DNA of 64,000 bases from Paraescarpia echinospica (GCA_020002185.1 CM034537.1:14770972-14834971), one strand, 5' to 3'. Counted from the stretch's first letter, positions 37,001 to 49,113 are shown. Notes: a model not told the origin generated them from the sequence alone. A program made the numbers and translations.

Positions 37001-38445
37001 GTGGTATAGAGACCCTACGTTGAACGACAGGGAGGGTAGAGAGTATATTGACTCCATTACACTCAGGTATCTTCGGCTATAACGATGGTTAACTTATTTA
37101 CGTTTGACATGTATCCGCAGCTGCAGATGCGTTAAATTTGAGTTGTGTAGCATTCGTTTTAATCTTGCTTCGAAACGGGATAGTTATGCCAAGTGTGTCG
37201 CATTAACATAACACAGTATTATTGATAATTGGCTGTCGATCAACTAAGCCGTTCGCGTGTATAAGTGGTCAAGACGTGCGTTGTATACAATATGGTCATA
37301 ACACAATACATATGCTATTTTGTGCTAGTTTTGCCTGTTGTCAGCGAGAATGAAACAAGACAAACTGTGTTTGGTTGCAATTATTTATCTAGTGTTTTCT
37401 ATTTATTACCTCAGTAATACACAAGTACTAACTGGCTGTGACGATTACGTTGCGTTACTTATCTCAAATTGTAGCCCGTTCTGGGGGTAAACCAAACGTT
37501 TTAATAGAAGTTGTTGTGCTAATATTGACATCTCTACATTGGGCCTCGTCTGTTCTCTCTTCTATACACGCCTGATTTGCTTCTAGTGATTTACCGGGTG
37601 TTCCTGTAGGCTATACATCGCAACAACGGTTCCATTCTCCGCTGCGTTTCGTAACCACAAGTGGCTTGTTTGACAGTTAATATGTTATTTACTGCGACAG
37701 CCGGGGCGCGGTCTGTCGCGATATCCACAGCCGGTGAACCGGACAAGATCTGACACCCGCGCACGACAGACTGAAGAGCCACGGCCGGCTGAATGGAGGA
37801 ATTATTACACTCGTAACGAAAACTCATTCACGCCGTCGCGCGCGCGTTGAGTGGCCATATAATAACGTCACACGTGCGGACACTGGTCAAGGCTGACGGA
37901 CAACGCCTCTGGTGCGACATCTGATCAAGAGATTACGCCACTCGTATCGTCCAGCGAGGCAACAGCCGAATCTGTCACCCGGCGTTACGCCGTGAGTGCC
38001 TGGGCACCTGCCGGCGTATTTGCTGCGAGCGTTCGCCCTTTGTCACGACGATGCATATTAGTTAAACGAAAACCCACTTGCGCATCCCGACCGAGCACCG
38101 GACATTGTCCGGTGGCGGTCAGACAATTGCGCGAGCGCTTGAGCGACACTCGGTGCATGCTAATTATATCTCCAATTTGTGCACTCGGTGGTCGAAGCAT
38201 GATTGTCGCAAGTCCTTCTGCAAGGAAGTGTCTGGCTCTTGAGATTTGACCGCCAATTCCAGTGTCTAATGACCGGTTGCTGCGTCAGCCTGGGGCAATA
38301 AATATTATTTTGAAAAGTAATTACTTCGTAAACTTCGGCCCAACGGAACCACGGATTATGTCCGAAGTGTTCGTGGTTATTATTGTGAAAAGTTTATATG
38401 TTGACATAGTTCCTTCTCAAACGTTGAACAATTTCGACACTGCAT
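34063..38445. other. intergenic with several GC-rich islands
   Basis: GC-balanced or CpG-rich blocks at 34390-34610, 35040-35530, 36640-37010 and 37640-38250 alternate with AT-rich DNA. None has a frame with a domain. Words such as GTTAATATGTTATTTAC and GCTAATTATATCTCC occur in the last. Possible regulatory DNA; nothing stronger can be said. Confidence 0.35.
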
Positions 38446-38625
38446 GGACTGTAGTTGATAGAACATCGGATTCTCAATCGAGAGAACCCGGGTTCAAATC
38501 CTGTGCTGCCGTGTCGAATCTACATTGCTCCAGTTCACTCAGCTGTATGAATGAGCACCTAAACAATGGTGGATATTTTGTACGACTAGTCGATGCGCAT
38601 TAATTGCTGCGTGGCTGAATGTTTT
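38446..38625 (+). mobile_element. tRNA-derived SINE, copy 7 (3' truncated)
   Basis: ACTGTAGTTGATAGAACATC, then GAGAACCCGGGTTCAAATCC, CAGTTCACTCAGCTGTATGA, GGTGGATATTTTGTACGA and GCATTAATTGCTGCGTGGCT follow the order of the full element. A GATTGATTGATT run follows. Confidence 0.85.
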
Positions 38626-40431
38626 CCATCAAAGTTTGATTGATTGATTGATTTATTAACTGATTCGTTTATTCAAACATTGGCAATATGATATATGCTA
38701 CAATATAAGACAACCATGTATATATAATAATTATATATATATATAAATAAATAATTAAATATGTATATACATATGGGCCAATGTCTAAAAAAATGTACAA
38801 TTGACAAAAATCGTGTCTTTGGTCTCTCACATCGTCAATTATAAAGTCAGCCTAACGAAATGTTCACCATATATTGATGTCATTACGTACTTTCAGGACA
38901 TGTAAGATTTGACAGTCTTGTTAATTTTTAAAATGGCATAAATTGGCCGTAAGTTGCCAAAAACGGCAAAAATGACGTGTCCAATTGAAGTTTCCAAAGT
39001 TTGAAGTAGTGCCATACAAAAACAGTGTTGTATTTATTTGTTCTGAGTTCACTGGGCAAATGGAGTATGTATTGGGAATGTACAGTAAAAAAATGATGTT
39101 TAAAAAATTAAAACTAACAAATGTACACTGCGTTTTCTATAATGACCAATTTTTGTGTGTCCAACGTCATCGGTTTACACGGGGCAATTACATTAATTTA
39201 TTATTGTCGTTGTAGGATACCTATACATGTATTCTTTCCCTACATGTTAAGTAAATGATATACAAAAACAATATGGGTCTAAACCTAAATTCGACGAAAA
39301 TATAACACGTTCAAGTACAAACAATATGGAGTGGCGTTTTAGCTGCGTGTCCAGCGTCATAGATAGAAAAGGCTATCTTCAAAACAATAGGAAACGTACG
39401 CCGTTTTTTATTTTTTCGTACATACCAGCAACCACCATGCTACAATCCCAACAATGGCAATAGCAATATTAACAATATTTCTTGGTCAAATAAGGATAAA
39501 ACCGATATTGGAGCGTGTCCAGCGTCATTGCGTGTCCATCGTCATCTGTGGGAGTACCGAGAAAGACTGCTGAGAGCGCATTCTACTTTGATATGTAGGA
39601 ACTACAGTGATCAGTGCATCCGTGGCGGTCGCCTCTATACTGGTGGGTACTTTTTTGTTTCCTACAATAAATATTTGATGAGTTGTGGTCCTATATGTAC
39701 GTTTTTCATATGAAATGGTGTAATAGAATAAGGCTAATATGGTAAATTAATAAAGGTAACACCACTTATAGCGTTAGTATATTTAACAGCTGTGTTCTAA
39801 CAAACCAACGAACGATAAATTGATACGTTGATCTGCGGGAAAGTTAATATATGACAATCCTAATGTCTAAGCAACTTGGTGACGCTGGGTACGCCAATTT
39901 AACCAAATGTATATTTACCGGCTGTAGTTGACACTGACATCCTAACTTTTAGTGTAGATGTGTCAAGTACATGTTGCTCTTCATATAAAAGAAAACATTC
40001 CACATACAATTTAGAAGAACACAGTATTACAAACAAACCATACTGACGCTGGACACTTGCTGATTAATGATAAAAATCAACATATCCAAGAATAATTTCC
40101 GTTTAAATAATAGCTATTAATATACGTTTGAAGAACAAGACAGGTAGCAAAACAATATAATGCATTTGGGTGATATTAAAGTGTAATTTGAAGAATTGTG
40201 GCCAATGGGCTTACTCACTCACGGTAGTAAGGCTGGACAGGTAGCTATGGGTGTGATCCTGCAACGCATATCGCTTACATACTACTGTATCCGTTATCTC
40301 ACGTGATCTGCTCATCTCATTGAATTATTTTCAAAAGCATTTAAGCGTTTCACAAAAACAAAATACAGAATAATTAATATTGCGTTCTACATTTTTTTTT
40401 AGAATACCCTGTCAACCAAAGAGGCATTATT

Positions 40432-40614
40432 ATGGCAAGCCACGACACGCAAATGTATTGGGCTAAGATCTCGCACAGTTACCGAGATAGAAAGATAGCA
40501 CAAGACCCCCACTTCTTGGCCCATCGTTCCGCTCAAAACCGGGCATATCATGTCTGCGCAAGAAACCTCACAGACCATAAGCTGAGAGCTCAGCGAGCTC
40601 GCAAAGCTATAAAT
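40432..40614 (+). CDS. uncharacterised protein, putative exon 1
   Basis: A TTTTTTTTTAG acceptor at 40402 precedes an ATG at 40432. 61 codons end at AAT|GTAAGT, a strong donor in phase 0. The text (MASHDTQMYWAKISHSYRDR onward) is rich in Arg, His, Gln and Lys and looks helical, with no domain I can name. It joins in frame to 40775, 41129 and 41416, giving 170 residues. Four successive phase-0 exons without a stop support a real gene, now or in the past. Confidence 0.45.
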
Positions 40615-40774
40615 GTAAGTAGCGTACGATAACATATTTGTCTTGAGTTTGACTTTTCTTCAAGTAATTGTCTATATTTATTTTAATATTACATGTAAAC
40701 TTTCTGTTACATATCAATATTTAATGTAGAAGTGATTTATTATTAATGTGTAAAATGTAAATGTTTGCATCTAG

Positions 40775-40918
40775 AGCAAGACATCTGCAGCGGCAACTCC
40801 TACAGTGGAAATTAGGAAGTCGAACAGAATCGACCCATCCCTTCCACCTACTACAAGTGAGGTGCCTACGTCTTCGCAGAGTTTGGCTGACTCAGAATAC
40901 GTACCATTATCAGGCATT
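40775..40918 (+). CDS. uncharacterised protein, putative exon 2
   Basis: Acceptor TTTGCATCTAG at 40774. 48 codons of Ser/Thr/Pro-rich text (residues 62-109), a likely flexible linker. The donor ATT|GTGTGT is weak, which is the least certain junction of the model. If it is not used, the frame stops after a few more codons. Confidence 0.35.
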
Positions 40919-41128
40919 GTGTGTTGTGTAACAAACTTGTAAACCATTACACCATACGATTTATGATACTAACTCTGCAAGATATATTATATTCTTTTCA
41001 GAAATATGTAACAAGATAATGTACAACTATGCCAATATTCGCATAAGAGCATAACTTATATTTGGCTGCATGTGTTGCTTTATGTTGTGCATGCTAAATA
41101 AGACATGTTTCTTCCCTGTAATATATAG

Positions 41129-41245
41129 GTCACAGTGGAGGATTGCTATCGTTTACAAACCAACTGCATGGGCTGTGATTATGACAACCGATGTTCTTGT
41201 TATGGACACAACTTTTCAGTGGTCTCACAGACTACCGCCCGCATG
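41129..41245 (+). CDS. uncharacterised protein, putative exon 3 (Cys-rich)
   Basis: Acceptor AATATATAG at 41128 and donor ATG|GTGATA at 41246; 39 codons in phase 0. Residues 110-148 contain C115, C122, C125, C131, C133 and H136 (C-x6-C-x2-C-x5-C-x-C-x2-H), a spacing that could bind zinc. I do not recognise the family. Confidence 0.4.
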
Positions 41246-41415
41246 GTGATATATACTTATTTCTGTTACATTATGACACTAACACATATTTGTAAACCGT
41301 AATTTCAAAAACATATAATTCCCGGTTTAGTATTCATAGTTTATGTTATAAGAACATTGGAATTTGCTGTCTTCTTAACTTAAGTACAACATGTGTCCTT
41401 GTTTGTTTTCTTCAG

Positions 41416-41484
41416 AGAAACCTTGGTCGTGAAGATGAATTTTCCCTAACTACATTCAACAGTAGCACAATAATTAGGAGCTGA
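41416..41484 (+). CDS. uncharacterised protein, putative exon 4
   Basis: Good acceptor TTTTCTTCAG at 41415. 23 codons end at TGA 41482-41484. Immediately downstream, in another frame, is a Lys/Arg-rich open frame. The original last exon may have been longer and a frameshift may now end it early. Confidence 0.35.
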   Translation, partial: RNLGREDEFSLTTFNSSTIIRS

Positions 41485-41485
41485 C

Positions 41486-41815
41486 GTGACAGCTGAAATA
41501 CCGACTGCTGGAAACCTACCCAGGAAAAGGAGGTCATCTGTCCAAAAGAAGCTAAACGCCTTGAAGGTGAAGACGAAGAGGCTACAAAGACGTGTATGGG
41601 TTTTGCACCTAGACCGACGATACATTCTCCGCAAGAATGGCTTCGAAGGACCAAATACAGCACAACACTTGAAGGCCAGACGTAGGCCGTTACACGTGAA
41701 GGAGTTCCTGAAGAGACCGGATAAATTTACACTTCTGCCAGGCAAGAAGGATGCCGTGAAAGATGGTACGAAGAAGGTGCAGAAATATACTTTGACTGAC
41801 TATAAGGAAGAATAA
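41486..41815 (+). pseudogene. basic open frame, possible displaced C terminus
   Basis: About 109 codons, very rich in Lys and Arg (for example PRKRRSSVQKKLNALKVKTK), predicted helical, ending YTLTDYKEE. It is open from 41474, has no good ATG at its start, and begins one base out of frame with exon 4. Either a frameshift separates it from the upstream exons or it has its own unseen 5' exon. No domain is recognised. Confidence 0.35.
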
Positions 41816-42481
41816 GAATTCAATGTAGACATTATTGTCCATGCCGCTGCATGTTTAAAATGGTGTTCGTAGTTGTTTTGTAATTTGTGACGAAGGATGA
41901 TGATTGTCTTCAATTACAGCTACATTGCGTGTCCAGCGTCATCAGTATATACCCATTTCTTAGCTCACAGTTTGCCTAGTCTCGATCCCCGGACGCATAT
42001 GACAGTTGGCACACACAAAGATAACTGATCAGGGTTACTGATTATGTATCAGTTATAATTCCACATACTTTTCTGAGAGAGCTGCACTAATTGAAAATAG
42101 GCCATTCCAAGAAACAACAGAGTACAAAAACTATCACCAAAGTAACAACGAAAAAAAGAATGTTTTCAAGTCAAATTTAATCGTCTACTTCTTGATTCTT
42201 ATTAAATGGCACGTACACTAGATGATCCAAAAACATTTTCCCATTTACATGTAATTTAAAATGCTCTAATTGTAGCAAATATTGAAAATTTTCGTCGATG
42301 ACGCTGGACACGCGATGAAAATCATTTTTGACTTCAAGTGACTGTCATAAAGTAACCCATATTACATTGACCCATTTATGAAAAATATGCCTCAATATAT
42401 GTACAATGAGAAAATATAACTTAATTGTTCAGAATTAAACATTTATTTTTGGACCTATTAAAACTTAATTGTACATTTTTA

Positions 42482-42567
42482 ATATATGTGTGTGCGTGTG
42501 TGTGTGCGCGCGCGCGCGTGTGTGCGTGCGTGTGTGTGTGTGTGTGTATTTGTGTGTGTGTGTGTGT

Positions 42568-42627
<60 letters not shown>
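42482..42627. repeat. (TG)n microsatellite with CG core
   Basis: TG tract with GCGCGCGCG near 42508 and a pure TG end. Confidence 0.95.
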
Positions 42628-42628
<1 letters not shown>

Positions 42629-42629
42629 G

Positions 42630-42836
42630 TGGTAACAGTTTAAAAAAGTAAATTTAAGTCTGCATCGAATGCTGTAACTTAATTATTTCCTCTTAAATGG
42701 CGCAACCTGGCAAGAGTTGGTCTAACGTCTAAGCATTTCAATGCTGTGATTGCCACATCCGATAATTTATTAAAGTAAATTGCTGTGCCGATAATTAGCC
42801 TTCAGACCATTGACAGTTTTGCCCACGTGGTTTTCG
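42630..42836 (+). repeat. unclassified dispersed repeat, copy A
   Basis: About 200 bases matching the reverse complement of 57546-57745 at roughly 80 percent by eye. Shared blocks include GCGCAACCTGGCAAGAGTTG, GATAATTAGCCTTCAGACCA and CCCACGTGGTTTTCGA. It has no coding capacity and no clear target duplication. Confidence 0.75.
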
Positions 42837-42856
42837 AATATATTTTCGAACATGAA

Positions 42857-42896
42857 TATATATATATATATTCATATATATATATATATATATATA
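42857..42896. repeat. (TA)n microsatellite
   Basis: Two TA runs around TTCATA. Confidence 0.9.
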
Positions 42897-42898
42897 AT

Positions 42899-43307
42899 AT
42901 TAATAATAACCACAATAATAATAAACTTCTATAGCGCGTATCTCCCCGGGAATCTGAGCTCAGAAACACAACATACAAGATTCGTTAGGCAAAATCGTTA
43001 ACATGGACATGCAAGAGTCGTTATTAGAGCAATGGACCGCCGAAGGTTAGGGTGGGAATGCAATTTCAAATAAATAAGTCTTCAGTTTTTTTTTATGAAA
43101 GGTAGCAATTGTCTCATATGATTTTAAAGTTATAGGGAGTTGATTCCAGATTTTAGGTGCAGCTACAGAAAAAGCACGCTTGCTAATTTTAAGCTTAATT
43201 TTTGAAACAAACAGTTGTGAAACATATGATCTGAGATTCCTGGGGATATCGGAAAACCGATGGAGACTAAACAAAAAGCCATATTCACATCTACACATTC
43301 GATGCAA
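42899..43307 (-). mobile_element. LINE 3' end (CR1/L2 group), truncated
   Basis: The - strand frame 43307-43047 ends in the typical LINE C terminus: KISKRAFSVAAPKIWNQLPI, then FHKKKLKTYLFEIAF. A short 3' UTR follows, with the end CGCGCTATAGAAGTTTATTA and ATT repeats. The 5' part is missing, as usual for target-primed insertions. Confidence 0.8.
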
Positions 43308-43371
43308 TATAATTATACATACCTAAAAAATACCATATACATACATAAGTACGCATACAATATTTGATGTC

Positions 43372-43480
43372 GAGATGGTATTCGATTGAACACGTTTGCC
43401 AGGGCGTAAAGCGTAATGCGTTTTCAGCAGTCCTATAAGGACTGGATACTGCGCTATATGAGAACTTGCATTTATTTTAC
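43372..43480 (+). mobile_element. SINE 3' fragment, copy 8
   Basis: TCGAGATGGTATTCGATTGA, then GCCAGGGCGTAAAGCGTAAT, then GGACTGGATACTGCGCTATA: body and tail of the local SINE. Confidence 0.8.
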
Positions 43481-45049
43481 ATTTACTAACATTACAATAG
43501 ACAGAGATGGATGACAATAATATAATAGTTTGGCCGTACAGCGATCGTAACACATACACATAATCACACACTTATTACGCATAGTTTGGAAATTGTGTTA
43601 GGTAACGCATTTTGTCTGTTAATTTTGCCGGCAAAGTTAGTGATGTCACTGAACGATACCGACAAGGTAAGATTTACCTAACTAAATGTAATCTTTTTAA
43701 ACTGCAACATTTAGCGACGAAAAATACGTTCACAGTAACATAATCCACTACTTTGTGCACACCCAAACATCCAATGTATTCGTTAATTGCGATTTTTCGC
43801 AGCGATCTCACAGCTGGGCCCGTATTCTCGAAGAAACAGATTTCGTACGTAAGAAGTTGCGCAAATATGGCGGATTATTTCTTAGCTGCGAAATTTCGCA
43901 ATTTGGTATTCTCGAAACGCTTACGAATTTTCGCAGCTAAGAAATTCGGAACTTGCGTACGAAAATCTCGCGAGGGTTTGCTTGCGTTGCAACGGATACG
44001 GTCACTGATGTTTTGCTATGTTTTACCGTTTTAACGCTGCTCATGTGTTCCTGGCTGTGCATGAAAAAGAATACGAACGTACACAACTGTTCAAACCTAG
44101 GGAACCTGGTGACTAATCAATATAGCTAATATGCAAAACATAATGTAGCATTGCCATTGAGATATGTTGATGCATAGGTAATAATTAATGGCTTAACGTC
44201 AGCGAAGCATTTGAACGGAAATGACAGACACAAAACGCAAGCAAGGGGAAGAATTAACGCCAAGGTCAAGCCAAGCCAGTCAATGATCAATGTTTACATT
44301 ACAGAATTAGGAATTTGACGCTTTGTCTACGTATCCTCACTACACTATTACATAGTACAGTTAGAAAACACCACCTGCGTATGTGTATGATGTCGATTAC
44401 TATTCAGACGACGCGCCGGTGAAGGTGAGACTTAGTTTGATCACTCGGTGTTTCTATCGCTTTACTAGCGCACATTCCATGACCATGGCATGACGCTAGT
44501 CTGTCACTAACTTGACTACGTCAATCAAACTCAAACTTCAAAGTTGTAACTTCGTAAGACGTAACCGGAAACAATGGGCGTGACTAAGGAGGCATATGTG
44601 TCTTCCAGTTCCAGTTCCATTGGCGTATTAAGCCTAAATACTATTGAAATTAAAGTGGAGATTTTTCGGTAAATGTATGAGCTATTTGTGGATTTATTAT
44701 TTTGTGCCAATGCATATTTAAGCACAAAGCATCATAGGATAAAACTTGTTGACAGTTATACATGCACTGCCACAACTATTGTTCAAATTTGTGCCCCTAT
44801 AGACTATCCGCCCCTGAATATTGACTATGTTGGATGATGTGTCTATGTATAGGGCTAAGGTAGTGAGGAATACAGATTATCAAAGAACAGTATTTCATGT
44901 ACCCAGTGCATAATGGCATAACAAATCAATGCAATACACACTATTGCTACAAAACAACTACAATTACATTTTCTGTACTTACAGCACACATCCAACATCA
45001 TCTACCAAATAACCATGATACCACACCCAAAGGCTGAAAACCAGTGGGA

Positions 45050-45056
45050 ATGAAAG
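45050..45056 (+). CDS. putative small protein, exon 1 coding end (ATG AAA G)
   Basis: The last seven bases of a likely exon starting after the TTTCTGTACTTACAG acceptor at 44984. ATG-AAA-G is followed by the strong donor AAAG|GTAAGT and joins in frame to 45361. Very short, so supported mainly by the splice signals. Confidence 0.3.
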
Positions 45057-45360
45057 GTAAGTTACAATATGTGGTTATGGAATCATGAAATATACACAAT
45101 ATACACAATAGTGTACTCTATCAGTGGTGTTGTTGACTGGAACAGCCTCGTTTTTTTTACATGTTATAACATTTTATAAATACTGGGTAGTATATACTTT
45201 GCCCGTGTATTGTACGAACACTAAAGAGTAAAACTATGTATAATATATTTATATATGTTTTAGATATCATCAGTAGCACAGTAAATATGGTGTGTTTAAT
45301 ACGGTTGTATTTACAAATGAAACATAACATATTTATGATGTGCTACATATGTGTTTTCAG

Positions 45361-45665
45361 AAAGAAAATTGATGGACTGGAATGACTGCTGCATCTTGAA
45401 ATTAAAAGATGCAAAAGATACAACTGGACATGGTGCAGCACCAAGAAGACAATGTAGCTGCAGAAAAGAAAAATCTAAAGTGGCTAAACAATCTACGAAT
45501 CATGTGCTAGCCTGTGTTGCTCCATGTATTGGTGCTGCAGTGACATCAACATTTGATTGTATTAACATCATGTTCTGCAATGCTCTGCGTGGATGTGGCA
45601 CATTTCTTCTCTTTGTAATGTCTCAAGGATACATTGAAACTCGAACACCAGGAAGACCACCATAA
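45361..45665 (+). CDS. putative small Cys-rich protein, exon 2
   Basis: After the TATGTGTTTTCAG acceptor the frame is open for about 101 codons to TAA. With 45050-45056 it gives 103 residues. It has a CSCRKEKSK basic patch and a Cys-containing hydrophobic stretch (ACVAPCIGAAV onward to GTFLLFVMS) that could be one or two membrane segments, and ends RTPGRPP. An AATAAA polyadenylation-type signal lies near 45809. It is inside the 43817-47172 element, so it may be captured or element-encoded. No family recognised. Confidence 0.4.
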
Positions 45666-47175
45666 ATTCACATTACATCAAGTATACATCAAATACCTTA
45701 AATACTTATAAGTTTCTTGTTTTCCTATGACATCTGGAATTATTATAATACTTTTTATTAATATCCATTGTTTGCATACATTGTTAACAGTGGTATGTAT
45801 TTTTCAAAATAAATTATACAGTGTATAAAGGATTTATATGATGCAGATCAATTGCTTTGGAGACTATATAAAAATCAATGACCTGGTATAGCAAGATCTA
45901 CTGGTAAAAGCAGTATGTTAGCAATCTTCTTTATACTGATTCAGTTGTTACATTTTGTAAAACAACTACAAGGTCAAGATAAATGTTATGTCTTCTGTTG
46001 GTAAGTCGGTTTGGTGAGAAAAGAAAATAGATTATTGGCACCTGGAAAATAGGATGTGCCAAATATTTACAGTAATGTTTTATATATTGTTATATTTGAG
46101 GTTTAGTATATATGCACTGTTTCAAGATCAAACTTATTTCAACAATACAGGTGTACTAACACATTATATTTACAAGTGTTATTTTGTAGACACAAAAGTA
46201 GGTGTATTCAAACATATCATCGTAGTATCTATATATATATATATTTTTATATACTTATATAATTTATATACATAATTATCATTTACATTATAATAGTTAC
46301 ATATTTGTTTTGGATGGTATTGTCAATGCTTGAATAAATGATGCAATCTATCATGGGTTGTCATAATATTGGTGCACTTAATATAGCATTTCTCAAGCAG
46401 CATATATATCTGAAAGTGGCAGCCAAGCTTACTTACCTATTAATTTTATGTAGATGTGGTGGAACATTAACATAATGTACATATGAAACATTAGATACAT
46501 TTGGCAAAATCTGTGTGCCATGCCATGGCCATAATAAATAATAAATGAAATATGTTTATATAAGAAATAGTGTCCTTTTTTACATTAATATATATATATT
46601 TTCATGCCATCGAATTAATGTCTGCAATATTGTGGTCTTCTGAAATATAAATTGTGGTTTCAAGTGTAGTTAAACGGGCCTACACAAATTGTAATTGTGT
46701 AGCATGCAGTCAATCTATAAATTACTGTGATGAATTACTAATCGGTCCCGTTTGTTGGCTAGTCCCGCTTGTTTACTTTTTATTGTGGAATTTTGCATTG
46801 GCTAGCAGTGTAGGCGCGGCGCCGCTTTCAAAGAGGATATTTATGCAATTTCAGCGGTCAATAAAAATTGACAAACACACATTAGTGTCATTGAATCACA
46901 CACAATTTACTAATGTGTTTTTGCGACGTTGTAACAGCAAATAGCTGAGAAATCTCCATCTGAAAGCAATACCACAAAAGTTACGAAAAAGTTACGCGAC
47001 CTCTTGCGTTGGCGTAACTTTGCGATGAAATATACGCCATATTTGCGAATGTTCGTATCGTAAATGTTTCGAGAGTAGCACTTGCGACAAAATCGTAACT
47101 TACGCTCTTTTGACGTCATTTTTATGTAAAAATGGCGCTAAGAAATTCGTAAGTCGTGCGAGAATACGGGCCCTG

Positions 47176-48898
47176 GTATTTTTAATTAATAAAATTTCCC
47201 CCGATGCACAGTTTCACGAACGTTTGATGACTTGTACGTAACTGACATCGTTTCTGTTACGGTTTCACTATCGAACAATAAGGAAACTCCCGTCTCTTGG
47301 CGGTAACTGCAAACTTGTATGAAATAGAATTTACACAGCAAATTCGCCAAAGTTAATACATTAATTAGTTTTAGATTGTGTATGTGTAATATGAGCAAAG
47401 CCTGGGTGGAAAATAGGCACTTCACAGGAGCTGTTTTAGTGAACCGAGCACACCATGAAAGTGTGCAACGGTTTTGAACTTCGCAAATACCTATTCATGT
47501 TTTTTATTCAATACGAGCATATTTTCCAGTAGGTATATCCTGTAAGTATCCTGTCACATGCGGTACAGTGTATTACACGACGAGGCGAGAAGAACGCAGT
47601 TTTGTGGATGCAGTCAACGTGAAGACCGGAGGATAATTAGTTTCACAAAGACAAAGGATGTGATGAAAAATAACATCTGCTTAATCTTATACGTATGTAG
47701 ACACGCCTTACGTATGTAAACTACATGTAATAATGTGAATTCAAGATGTCTTACACATATCTGTGCAAAAACCCGACGCCACCACCCGGGACCTCCCAAA
47801 CTCACGCAGGAGTCTTTTCTTTTACCAACCACGGAGTTTATTCTACCGATATATAACACTATATAAACTATATGCTCCTTATTTCGTTAGTAGTTCTGAC
47901 TTCTGTAGAGACACATGTGCCACGTGTAACTAAAGAAAATATAATAGTTTTATTTTGTAACAACTGTTATGAATTCATGCGTTATTACGCTGTATCTGGG
48001 TATACCCAGATGAAGGGATTAAAACAGAAAATGTATTACAGTAGAAAAATAGAATAAATATTTGTGTTGTTAGATTTGGGGATGGGGACGGTGGTGTACA
48101 GCAGGTGGTGGATTTATTAATGACAAAGCGTTTGCGCGGCACCCGAGAGAGTCCTATGTACGTCGTTGTACAGACGTCTCACATTAGTCGCATATACAGA
48201 AAGCATTTAATACAATATTGTAGGTCGTGGAATAAATTGATCATAACACAAACGCTGGACAGGGTGTATCTGTCAACTAATACGTGTTGTTGTTGATCTT
48301 CACTTGGTCCGTGACGTCAGATATGACGTTGGCCTCGACGTTGGTTCTCGAGTTTGTTTGTTTGTTTCATAAATACATAGATACATTCTACGCAAGATGG
48401 TCTCTTCATCTGCAAGGCAAAGTGATTCCGATGGCACGTATTTCATGCTCCAACTATTTGCTACACGTCACAGCAGGTGTTCTTCCGACTCGCCTTGCCA
48501 ACATTCGCACTGATAGACAAGTTTTAATGAAGCTGTGCACACCTCAACGATATCGTGTGCTAGGCATGTATAATGGATGGCTATTCCGTACGTTTCTTTA
48601 CTGCAACAAACTCGCAGTACTTAGCTGCTAGACTAGAGGGAACAAGCAGACGATTTATTTTTAGAAAATGTGCTGTGCGAGCGAGTGAGATACTTGTGCC
48701 ATTCCATATATGCCATGTGGTTCTGCGGCAGGTCGCACTGTTGCTCCTGATGGTGCAGTTGTACTGTTGCGGCAAATCATTATTGTGAAGCGGGGAGAGA
48801 TAGGGGAACGTTGGAGGTATAAATGGATAGAATGGACGAGATGGTGTGTGGAGAGAGGGGAGGGTGGAGGTGGGACGAAGCTGGTCGGATTCAGGGTT
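47176..48898. other. intergenic, no gene seen
   Basis: Mixed DNA with short frames only. 48300-48640 has an open frame of about 115 codons without a domain. Nothing repeat-like identified. Confidence 0.45.
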
Positions 48899-48899
48899 C

Positions 48900-49113
48900 A
48901 CGCAATCATACGCGAACGCACGCACGCACACGAACACAAGCGCATAAGCACACACCACTCACGCACACGCACAAACATACATACACACACGCAAGTATGC
49001 ACACACGCACACACTGGCGCACTTATGGATGCACGCACGCACACACTCACGCATACACACGCGCGCGCACACACATGCAAACACGCACACACAAACACGC
49101 GCCCACTCAAGGT
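48900..49113. repeat. (AC)n/(GCAC)n microsatellite
   Basis: Imperfect AC tract with ACGC and GCGCGCGC parts. Confidence 0.95.

Larger units (their letters stand above)
38775..42373 (+). mobile_element. candidate unclassified DNA transposon with 17-mer subterminal sites
   Basis: The 17-mer GCGTGTCCAGCGTCATC or a close variant occurs at about 39155, 39345, 39513, 39530 and 41927 (+) and at about 39879, 40044 and 42298 (complement). They cluster toward both sides of a possible spliced gene (40432-41484) and a basic reading frame (to 41815). Weak inverted ends GGGYCAATGT lie at 38775 and 42373, but no target duplication is certain. Multiple short sites near both ends are known as transposase-binding subterminal repeats in CACTA-type and other cut-and-paste elements. 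No transposase domain is recognised, so the class, and even mobility, is inference. Confidence 0.45.
43817..47172. mobile_element. 3.36-kb TIR element, PIF/Harbinger-like termini
   Basis: Termini GGCCCGTATTCTCG (43817) and CGAGAATACGGGCC (ending 47172) are perfect 14-bp inverted repeats, flanked on both sides by CTG (43814-43816 and 47173-47175), a 3-base target duplication. Subterminal DNA on both sides shares CTTACGAA/TTCGTAAG, CAAATATGGCG and TTTCTTAGC words. A 3-base duplication and GGGCCCG-type ends fit PIF/Harbinger elements, but I see no DDE transposase inside, so it may be non-autonomous. A small spliced frame lies at 45050-45665. Confidence 0.7.
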
